Positions 1 to 5,638 of a stretch of 5,638 nt of DNA are shown in pieces. The translations under genes were made by a program, and so were the position numbers. The stretch spans positions 1 through 5,638 of the forward strand of contig JAEWCW010000156.1 in NCBI GenBank assembly GCA_023390415.1. Reading direction: 5' to 3'. The notes beneath the pieces were generated by a model. The model was not told where the DNA came from. It worked only from the letters and a program-made list of their open reading frames with translations, and ran no database searches. Numbering within the stretch: position 1 is the stretch's first letter; each line of letters starts with the position of its first letter. The DNA is from Pseudomonadota bacterium. GTDB lineage: Bacteria; Pseudomonadota; Alphaproteobacteria; Sphingomonadales; Sphingomonadaceae.

Positions 1-1105
1 CCGCGGCCTTGATGCGCTTGACCGTGCCGGCATGGTCGGCGCCCCAGATGTCGATCAACTGGTCGGCTTCCTGGGCCTTCTGGAAATGGTAGGCGAGGTC
101 GGCGCCGAAATAGGTCCAGCTGCCGTCGGACTTCTTCACCGGCCGATCCTGGTCGTCGCCAAACTGGGTGGAGCGGAACAGGGTGAGCTCCACCGGCTCC
201 CATTCGTCGTGCGGATCGAGGCTCTTCGGCCGCTCCAGCTCGCCCTCGTAGACGAGGCCGCGCGCGCGCAGCGCCTCGACCGCCTGGTCGGGCTTGCCGG
301 CCGCCTGGACCTCGGCCTCGGAGGCGAAGACGTCGTGATGGATCCCGAGCAGAGCGAGGTCGGCGCGGATCATCTCCATCATCGCTGCCACCGCCGCCTT
401 GCGGAACGGCACCAGCCACTCGCTCTCCGGCGCGTCGACGAAGCGGTCGCCATGTTCGCGCGCCAGAGCCTCGCCGACCGGCTTCAGATAATCGCCCGGA
501 TAGAGGCCTTCGGGAATCTCGCCGATCGCCTCGCCGAGCGCCTCTCGATAGCGGAGGTGGGCGGAGCGCGCGAGCACGTCGACCTGGCCGCCCGCATCGT
601 TGACATAATATTCGCGGGTGACCTGGTAGCCGGCATATTCGAGCAGGCTGGCGAGCGCGTCGCCGACCACCGCGCCGCGGCAATGGCCCATGTGCATCGG
701 CCCGGTCGGGTTGGCCGAGACATATTCGACATTGACCCGGATGCCCTGGCCGATGGCGAGCCGGCCGTAATCGCCGCCCTCTCTGAGGATCGTCCGCAGT
801 TCCTCGTCCCAGACTTGCGGGTGGAGGCGCAGGTTGATGAAGCCGGGCCCGGCTATCTCGGCCGAAGCGACCTCGTCCAGAGCCTCGAGCTTAGGTGCGA
901 TCAGCCTGGCGAGCGCGCGCGGATTGGTCCCGGCACGCTTGGCCAGCACCATCGCCGCATTGGTCGCGAGATCGCCATGCGACGGATCGCGCGGGGGCTC
1001 GACCGCAACCGCGCCGCGATCGAGCCCAGCGGGCAACTGCCCCTCGGCCTCCAGCGCCCCGAGAATGGCGTCGATATGCGCGGCGAAACGATCGTAGAGG
1101 GTCAC
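1..1105 (-). CDS. argS: Arginyl-tRNA synthetase, class I (N-terminal 368 residues; truncated by window edge)
   Basis: Cytoplasmic enzyme that charges tRNA(Arg) with arginine using ATP. The frame is open from a GTG at 1105 to the left edge with no stop, giving 368 complete codons. The family is usually about 550-590 residues, so roughly the last third (the KMSK-like region and the helical anticodon-binding domain) lies outside. Residues 1 to about 110 resemble the ArgRS-specific N-terminal tRNA-recognition domain, with the typical PSHGDLATNAAM motif near residues 41-52. The class I HIGH signature reads HMGH at residues 138-141 (bases 683-694), preceded by SANPTGPM and followed by YVNDAGGQ. The catalytic-domain motif WGADHAG is at residues 354-360 (bases 26-46). 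The GTG start is chosen because an AGGA sits 7 bases upstream and the N-terminus MTLYDRF fits the family. It lies 65 bases after dgt with no terminator between, so cotranscription is likely. The frame is undamaged in the visible part. Confidence 0.97.
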   Translation of the reverse strand, partial: MTLYDRFAAHIDAILGALEAEGQLPAGLDRGAVAVEPPRDPSHGDLATNAAMVLAKRAGTNPRALARLIAPKLEALDEVASAEIAGPGFINLRLHPQVWDEELRTILREGGDYGRLAIGQGIRVNVEYVSANPTGPMHMGHCRGAVVGDALASLLEYAGYQVTREYYVNDAGGQVDVLARSAHLRYREALGEAIGEIPEGLYPGDYLKPVGEALAREHGDRFVDAPESEWLVPFRKAAVAAMMEMIRADLALLGIHHDVFASEAEVQAAGKPDQAVEALRARGLVYEGELERPKSLDPHDEWEPVELTLFRSTQFGDDQDRPVKKSDGSWTYFGADLAYHFQKAQEADQLIDIWGADHAGTVKRIKAA

Positions 1106-1112
1106 TGGCACT

Positions 1113-1116
1113 TCCT
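1113..1116 (-). promoter_or_regulatory. Shine-Dalgarno site of argS
   Basis: On the minus strand AGGA (within CAGGAAG) lies 7 bases before the GTG at 1105-1103. This is normal spacing and is the main reason for choosing the GTG as the argS start. Confidence 0.7.
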
Positions 1117-1170
1117 GCTGGCGGGAAGCGCGCCCTTTAGCGGAGCCGGCCCCGGCTGGTCCAGTGCGCC

Positions 1171-2334
1171 CTAGAAGCCCTCGGGCAGCGCGACCGGGCC
1201 GATCAGGGCCTCGTGCTGGCGGATGGCGAAGCGGTCGGTCATCCCCGCGATATAGTCGCCGATACGCCTCAGGATCGCAGTCGGGTCGTCGGTCGCCGGG
1301 CGCCAGGCGTCCGGAAGAAGGCGCGGGTCGGCGCGGAAGGCGGCGGCGAGGCCGGCGACGACCTTCTGCGCCTCGACCCGGACCGCGGTCACCGCCGGCG
1401 CATTGTACATGCGCGCATAGAGGAAGGATTTGAGCGCCCGCTCCTCACCGGCCAACGCATCCGAGAAGCCGGCAAGCGCGCGTCCGGCGTGGCGCACGTC
1501 CTCGGCGGTCTCGACGCCCGACGCCGCGATCCGCGCGCGGGTCTCCTCCAGCACGTCATTGACCATCCGGCCGATCTGGTCGCGGACGAGCTCGGGAAGC
1601 AGGCGCTCCTTGGCCACGCCGGGAAAGCGCCCCTCCACCCCGTCCCAGCTCCGGGCGACCAGCGGCACGTCGAGCAGCTCCTCGAGCGTGAACAGGCCTG
1701 CGCGCAGGCCGTCGTCGATGTCGTGATTGTCGTAGGCGATGTCGTCTGCGATCGCGGCGATCTGCGCCTCGAGGCTCGGCCAGGTGGCGAGATCGAGCGG
1801 GAACTCCCCGTCCGCCTCGGCCAGCGCCCAGGTCGGCCGCGGCACCGGCCCGTTATGCTTGGCGAGGCCCTCCAACGTCTCCCAACTGAGGTTGAGCCCC
1901 GGCCAGGCGGGATAAGGCGTCTCCAGCTTGGTGAGCAGCCGGATCGTATGCGCATTGTGGTCGAAGCCGCCCGCCGAAGCCGTCGCCGCCTGGAGCGCGT
2001 CCTCGCCCGCATGGCCGAAGGGCGGGTGGCCGATATCGTGGGCGAGGCACAAAGCCTCGGTGAGGTCCTCGTTGAGGGCGAGGGCGCGGGCGAGCGTCCG
2101 CCCGATCTGCGCAACCTCGAGGCTGTGGGTGAGGCGAACCCGGAAATGATCGCCGTCGGGCGCGACGAAGACCTGCGTCTTGTGCCTCAGCCGCCGGAAG
2201 GGGATCGAATGGATGATCCGGTCGCGGTCGCGCTGGAAGTCGTCGCGCGGACCCCGCGCCGCGCCGGTCGGCTCGGCGTGGAGCCGCCCCCGGCTCTCGG
2301 CCGGGTCGGACGCAAAGCCTGCAAAGCGGCTCAC
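1171..2334 (-). CDS. dgt: Deoxyguanosinetriphosphate triphosphohydrolase-like protein (HD domain)
   Basis: Predicted cytoplasmic metal-dependent dNTPase that hydrolyses dNTPs (dGTP in the founding member) to the deoxynucleoside and triphosphate. The 387-residue length fits the shorter dGTPase-like class common in alphaproteobacteria. The N-terminus carries the family pattern SRGRL, then FQRDRDRIIHS (residues 33-43) and FRRLRHKTQVF (46-56). The HD metal site is visible: H70 in RLTHSLEVAQIGR, H99-D100 in CLAHDIGHPPFGHAGE, and a conserved Asp in IADDIAYDNHDIDDG (about residues 195-209). The start is GTG at 2334, overlapping the TGA of the upstream SPOR gene as GTGA. A GAGGAAG stretch lies 19 bases upstream (2354-2360), too far for a standard ribosome site, so translational coupling is inferred. 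The stop is TAG at 1173-1171. No residue of the HD motif is missing. True substrate preference, and any allosteric activation by other dNTPs as in studied relatives, cannot be read from sequence. Confidence 0.94.
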   Translation of the reverse strand: MSRFAGFASDPAESRGRLHAEPTGAARGPRDDFQRDRDRIIHSIPFRRLRHKTQVFVAPDGDHFRVRLTHSLEVAQIGRTLARALALNEDLTEALCLAHDIGHPPFGHAGEDALQAATASAGGFDHNAHTIRLLTKLETPYPAWPGLNLSWETLEGLAKHNGPVPRPTWALAEADGEFPLDLATWPSLEAQIAAIADDIAYDNHDIDDGLRAGLFTLEELLDVPLVARSWDGVEGRFPGVAKERLLPELVRDQIGRMVNDVLEETRARIAASGVETAEDVRHAGRALAGFSDALAGEERALKSFLYARMYNAPAVTAVRVEAQKVVAGLAAAFRADPRLLPDAWRPATDDPTAILRRIGDYIAGMTDRFAIRQHEALIGPVALPEGF

Positions 2335-3995
2335 CGGGCAGGCAGCCCCGTAACTTCCTCGCCGGCCGGGCTGGTCCAGACGAAGGCGTCGATCTCCTGG
2401 CGGGCGAGCTGGTTCATGAATGTGCGCGCCTCGGCTGCCGAAGCGAACGGGCCGACCAGCAGCCTGTTCGACTGCCCCATTGCCGCAGTGTGCGCGCTGC
2501 GGTTGCGGAAGAGATCGGGCGCGCGCTGTCGGATCCGGTTGAAGGTGAAGCCGAGCGCCGCGCGCTGGCCGGTGCCGATCTGCACCCAGTGGCGCGAGGG
2601 ATTGGCCGGCGGCCGCGGCGCTGCCGTCCGGCTGTTTGCCGCGGTGCGCGTCGAGGCGGTCCCGGCGCGGCCAGGCGTGGACGTCGCCGGCGCGGGCGTG
2701 CGCCCGCCGGTGGCTGCGGAAGTCGCTCGGTTCGAGGACGTAGGCGTGCTGCGCGGCGCGGGTGCCGATGTCCGGACCGGCTCTTCGGTCGGCAGCGATT
2801 GGACGAGCTGGGCGATGTCGGAGAAAGCCGGCCGCGGCGCTGCGGGCTGGGGCTGGGGCTGGACGGCCACGCTCTGGGCCGGCGCCACCTGGGTGGGCGC
2901 GGGCTGCGCCGTCGGCTGGACCGGGTTATCCTGGCGCATCGCCGGCGGGATATCGAGGTTGCGCTGCGGCTGCGCCTGTGCGGTCTGGACCGGGCGCGAG
3001 GGCGTGGTCGCCGCCGGCCGCGACGGAGTCGTCGTGCGCGTATTTGCCGGGGCCGTGGTTCCAGGGCGGCGCCGTGGATCGTCGGTGATCGGTTCGGCGA
3101 GTGCCGTCCGGCGGCGGTTGGTCGAGGCCGTCCGCGCGGGGGCGCTGACGGTTGGCGCGCTCGCCCCGGGCACCGGCTGGAGTCCGGTCGACGCGGTCTG
3201 GATGGCGCGCCCGTCGCTCGGGAAGCGCCCGAAATGGACCGCCATCGCCTTTTGGGCAGGGCCGAGCGCTGCGAGCCGGCCGAGGAACGGCGCCATCGCA
3301 TTGCCCTGGCCCGGCATCACCGCGTTCACCGCCTGGGTCGCGCCATTGGCGTCGCCGGTCAGCGCGAGGACGAAGGCGCGCGTGCGATAGGCCGGACGAT
3401 CGTTGCGCCGGAGCAGCGGATCGAGCGTGCGCAGAGCCGCCTGCCCGTCGCCGCTGATCGCCTGCGACAGTGCAAGCCGGCGCCGGGTCTCCGCGTCCTC
3501 GCCGCGGCGAAGGACGAGGGCATAATCCTGCTGGGCGCGGCGCTGGTCGCCGGCCATGTCGTAAGCGAGACCGCGGTCGCGGGCGATCTCGACCTCCGGT
3601 GCACCGAGCTGGAGCGCCTCGGCGAAGAAGCGCAGAGCCGCCTGTGGCTGCTCGAGCAGGACGAAGGCCGATCCCATGCCCGCCTTCACGCGCGCCTCGT
3701 TGGGCGAAATCTCCTCGGCGCGGGCGAAGAAGCCCAATGCGGCATGACCGTCGCCGACCTGGATGGCGGCGCGCCCGGCACCGATCAGCGACGCGACGCT
3801 GCGCGGATTGGCACCGAGGTCGGCGAGATGACGGCGCAGCTCCGCGCCGCCGTCGCCCGAAGGCAGCGGCTGCACGACGGCGCCCGCCGGCACCTGCGCG
3901 CCCGCAGACGCACCGATCGCAGCTATGCCCAAAATCGTTCCGGCCGCCGTCAGCCTGAAGCCGAAGCGGAGCCCCCACCACGCCCTTGAAATCAT
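2331..3995 (-). CDS. Secreted TPR-repeat protein with disordered linker and C-terminal SPOR domain
   Basis: A 554-residue protein with no recognised gene name. Residues 1-33 look like a Sec signal peptide: Arg and aromatic residues, a hydrophobic stretch (about 15-28), then a small-residue cleavage region ASAGA before Q34. Residues about 63-230 hold four or five degenerate TPR-like units, such as the GDGHAALGFFARAEEISP segment. Residues about 268-466 form a low-complexity linker rich in Pro, Ala, Thr, Ser, Gln and Arg. Residues about 467-543 match a SPOR domain (HWVQIGTG, then NRLLVGPFASAAEARTFMNQL). SPOR domains bind septal peptidoglycan stripped of stem peptides, so a periplasmic, septum-associated role is inferred; the TPR part may bind a partner. 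The ATG at 3995 was chosen over an in-frame TTG at 4091 because the signal peptide begins there and the longer form would read into the ftsZ terminator. The ATG has only a weak ribosome site. No clear promoter is seen in the gap to the terminator. The stop overlaps the start of dgt. Confidence 0.88.
   Translation of the reverse strand: MISRAWWGLRFGFRLTAAGTILGIAAIGASAGAQVPAGAVVQPLPSGDGGAELRRHLADLGANPRSVASLIGAGRAAIQVGDGHAALGFFARAEEISPNEARVKAGMGSAFVLLEQPQAALRFFAEALQLGAPEVEIARDRGLAYDMAGDQRRAQQDYALVLRRGEDAETRRRLALSQAISGDGQAALRTLDPLLRRNDRPAYRTRAFVLALTGDANGATQAVNAVMPGQGNAMAPFLGRLAALGPAQKAMAVHFGRFPSDGRAIQTASTGLQPVPGASAPTVSAPARTASTNRRRTALAEPITDDPRRRPGTTAPANTRTTTPSRPAATTPSRPVQTAQAQPQRNLDIPPAMRQDNPVQPTAQPAPTQVAPAQSVAVQPQPQPAAPRPAFSDIAQLVQSLPTEEPVRTSAPAPRSTPTSSNRATSAATGGRTPAPATSTPGRAGTASTRTAANSRTAAPRPPANPSRHWVQIGTGQRAALGFTFNRIRQRAPDLFRNRSAHTAAMGQSNRLLVGPFASAAEARTFMNQLARQEIDAFVWTSPAGEEVTGLPAR
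2988..3032 (-). repeat. Short tandem peptide repeat in the SPOR-protein linker
   Basis: Two adjacent copies of TTPSRP followed by Ala or Val, separated by one Ala, sit inside the disordered linker. The copies use different synonymous codons, so the peptide is repeated but the DNA has diverged. Most likely ordinary low-complexity linker sequence. Confidence 0.55.
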
Positions 3996-4089
3996 GGCCC
4001 GACCAGACACCGAACCGGCTGTACCGGCAATGACTGGAACGCCCGCGATGCGGCGGAGCGGTCGCGCGTGGCGATGAACGCCTCCGCGC

Positions 4090-4126
4090 AAAACAAAAGG
4101 GGAGCCCGCGAAACGCGGACTCCCCT
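4090..4126 (-). terminator. Intrinsic (rho-independent) terminator of ftsZ
   Basis: On the minus strand, 19 bases after the ftsZ stop, a 13-bp stem (4126-4114 pairing with 4110-4098) closes a three-base TTT loop. All pairs are Watson-Crick except one U-G wobble at the eighth pair. The stem is GC-rich and is followed at once by TTTGTTTT (4097-4090), the classic U-tract. On the plus strand no T-run follows the hairpin, so it should act only on transcripts from ftsZ. It separates ftsZ from the SPOR-dgt-argS group. Confidence 0.93.
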
Positions 4127-4145
4127 CAGTTCGATATAGCGATTT

Positions 4146-5630
4146 CTATTGGTTGTTCTGGCGATTGAGGAAGCGCGGAATGTCGAGCGGGTCGCGGCTG
4201 GTGCGCAGCCGCGGGCTCGGCGCCTCTTCCTCGACCTGCGCCTTGGCGGCGCCGCGGGCGATGTTCGACATGCGCTCGAACAGGGTGCCGCCTGCGGGCG
4301 GCGCCTTGGGCGCAGGAACCGCCTGCTCGTCCTCGCGAGACAGCCAGGAGCGGGTGCCGGTGGGCTGCTCCGGGGTCTCTTCGGGCTCCGCGGCCGGCTC
4401 TTCGGCGACCATCTCCATGTCGTCGAGCAGAAGCTCGTCCTCGCCGGTCTCGCCGGATTCTGCGGCCAGATCCAGCTCCTCGGCCTCGGCGGTCGGCTCC
4501 TCGGCGACGTCCGCCACCGGCTGCTCGTCCTCCTCGAAGCCCTCCGGCGCGGTCAGGGTGACGGCCGGGGCGGCCGGCGCCGCTGCGGCGGGCTTGGGCT
4601 CCTGGGCGCGCGGGGTCGGAAAGGTGAAGACCTTGGCCGGCGCGGGCGGCGCCTCGGCCTGGACCTCGGCATCGATTCCGGTGGCGACGACCGACACGCG
4701 GATCTTGCCGTCGAGGTCGTTGTTGAACGCCGAACCCCAGATGATGTTGGCGTCCGGATCGACCAGCTCCTTGATGTGGCTGGCGGCCTCGTCGACCTCC
4801 ATCAGGCGCATGTCCTCGCCGCCGGTGATCGAGATGATGACGCCGCGCGCGCCCTTCATCGACACGCCGTCGAGAAGCGGGTTGGCGATCGCCTGCTCGG
4901 CGGCCTCGATCGCGCGATTGTCGCCCGAAGCCTCGCCGGTGCCCATCATCGCCTTGCCCATCTCTCCCATCACCGAGCGGACGTCGGCGAAATCGAGGTT
5001 GATGAGGCCCGGCATCACCATCAGGTCGGTGATCCCGCGGACGCCCTGCTGGAGCACCTCGTCGGCCATCGCGAACGCTTCCTTGAAGGTCGTGTTCGGA
5101 TTGGCGATGCGGAACAGGTTCTGGTTGGGGATGACGATCAGCGTGTCGACATGCTGCTGGAGCTCGGAGATGCCGCTGTCGGCCGAGCGCATCCGGCGCT
5201 GCCCCTCAAAGCTGAACGGCTTGGTGACGACGCCGACGGTGAGGATGCCCTTGTCGCGTGCGATCTTCGCGATGACCGGCGCAGCACCCGTGCCGGTGCC
5301 GCCGCCCATGCCTGCGGCGATGAAGCACATGTGTGCGCCTTCGAGGGCGCGCTCGATCTCCATGACCACTTCCTCGGCCGCGGCCTTGCCGATCTCCGGA
5401 CGGGAGCCGGCGCCGAGGCCCTGCGTGATCTTCGGGCCGAGCTGGATGCGGGTGCCGGCGTCGCTGTGATTGAGCGCCTGCGCGTCCGTGTTGGCGACGA
5501 TGAAATCGACGCCCTGCACGTCCGAGGTGATCATGTTCGCGATCGCGTTACCGCCGGCGCCCCCGACGCCGATGACGCTGATCCGAGGCCGAAGTTCGTC
5601 CACATCCGGCCGGATGAAATCGATGCTCAT
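4146..5630 (-). CDS. ftsZ: Cell division protein FtsZ
   Basis: Tubulin-like GTPase that polymerises into the Z-ring at mid-cell and recruits the divisome. The protein has 494 residues. The GTP-binding domain opens with GVGGAGGNAI (21-30). The tubulin signature GGGTGTGAAP is at 109-118. The T7 synergy loop NLDFADV is at 211-217, with N211, D213 and D216 as in catalytically active FtsZ. The core ends near residue 320. A long, Ala/Pro/Glu-rich acidic linker follows (about 320-478), then the C-terminal conserved peptide DPLDIPRFLNRQ (480-491), the docking site for FtsA and other partners. The length exceeds E. coli FtsZ (383) because of the linker, as is usual in alphaproteobacteria. The start is ATG at 5630; an adjacent in-frame GTG at 5633 would add one residue. 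Only 8 bases are visible upstream, so the ribosome site and promoter are off the window, where ftsQ and ftsA would be expected. The stop is TAG at 4148-4146. Confidence 0.98.
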   Translation of the reverse strand: MSIDFIRPDVDELRPRISVIGVGGAGGNAIANMITSDVQGVDFIVANTDAQALNHSDAGTRIQLGPKITQGLGAGSRPEIGKAAAEEVVMEIERALEGAHMCFIAAGMGGGTGTGAAPVIAKIARDKGILTVGVVTKPFSFEGQRRMRSADSGISELQQHVDTLIVIPNQNLFRIANPNTTFKEAFAMADEVLQQGVRGITDLMVMPGLINLDFADVRSVMGEMGKAMMGTGEASGDNRAIEAAEQAIANPLLDGVSMKGARGVIISITGGEDMRLMEVDEAASHIKELVDPDANIIWGSAFNNDLDGKIRVSVVATGIDAEVQAEAPPAPAKVFTFPTPRAQEPKPAAAAPAAPAVTLTAPEGFEEDEQPVADVAEEPTAEAEELDLAAESGETGEDELLLDDMEMVAEEPAAEPEETPEQPTGTRSWLSREDEQAVPAPKAPPAGGTLFERMSNIARGAAKAQVEEEAPSPRLRTSRDPLDIPRFLNRQNNQ

Positions 5631-5638
5631 CACAATCT

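Noticed and set aside
1144..1157. Inverted repeat AGCCGGCCCCGGCT between dgt and argS as a possible terminator
   Set aside because: The stem is only 5-6 bp and no T-run follows on the minus strand, so it does not look like an intrinsic terminator.
32..1174. A 380-codon plus-strand open frame opposite argS
   Set aside because: The minus strand encodes ArgRS with HMGH and WGADHAG motifs in one continuous frame; the plus frame shows no recognisable domain.
1213..3390. A 725-codon plus-strand open frame antisense to dgt and the SPOR gene
   Set aside because: It lies opposite two well-supported genes, and its translation is Arg/Gly/Ala-rich with no recognisable domain. In GC-rich genes the codons TTA, CTA and TCA are rare, so antisense frames lack stops by chance.
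2490..3989. A 499-codon plus-strand open frame opposite the SPOR gene
   Set aside because: Shadow of the Pro/Ala/Arg-rich coding sequence on the minus strand; its protein is Arg/Gly/Ala low complexity with no family match.
3996..4089. Possible sigma-70 promoter for the SPOR gene (TTGCCG as a -35 element)
   Set aside because: The hexamer 17 bases downstream is TCTGGT, a poor -10. No convincing pair was found, so no promoter is called.
4118..4122. GANTC (CcrM-type) methylation site near ftsZ
   Set aside because: It falls inside the terminator stem downstream of ftsZ, not in a promoter; other GANTC sites lie inside genes, so no regulatory role is supported.
4153..5469. A 438-codon plus-strand open frame opposite ftsZ
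   Set aside because: Antisense shadow of ftsZ; Ser/Ala-rich with no domain, while the minus strand encodes an unmistakable FtsZ.

Overview
The window looks like chromosomal core sequence from a GC-rich alphaproteobacterium, most likely a sphingomonad. The grounds are the FtsZ N-terminus and its long acidic, Ala/Pro-rich linker, the type of dGTPase-like protein, the strong G/C preference at third codon positions, and the combination of a SPOR-domain protein, dgt and argS. The genus is an inference from protein resemblance and was not computed. Four genes fill the window. All lie on the minus strand, so transcription runs from the right edge to the left edge.

Layout in transcription order. (1) ftsZ (5630 to 4146) is complete. 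It encodes the tubulin-like division GTPase, with an intact C-terminal conserved peptide, and is followed by a strong intrinsic terminator (4126 to 4090). (2) After a short gap comes a secreted protein with an N-terminal signal peptide, TPR-like helical repeats, a disordered linker of about 200 residues and a C-terminal SPOR domain (3995 to 2331). (3) Its stop codon overlaps the GTG start of a dGTP triphosphohydrolase-like HD-domain gene, dgt (2334 to 1171), in a GTGA junction. (4) After 65 bases comes argS (GTG start at 1105), the arginyl-tRNA synthetase, which runs off the left edge after 368 codons.

The terminator separates ftsZ from the next three genes. Those three probably form one transcription unit (SPOR protein, dgt, argS), because no terminator was found between them. 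By theme the region joins cell division (FtsZ and a probable septal peptidoglycan-binding protein), dNTP pool control and translation. All reading frames are intact. I see no mobile element, CRISPR array, tRNA, rRNA or compositional island, and no clear sign of an undescribed system. The points most worth a second look are the uncharacterised TPR-linker-SPOR protein next to ftsZ and its tight coupling to a dNTP hydrolase.
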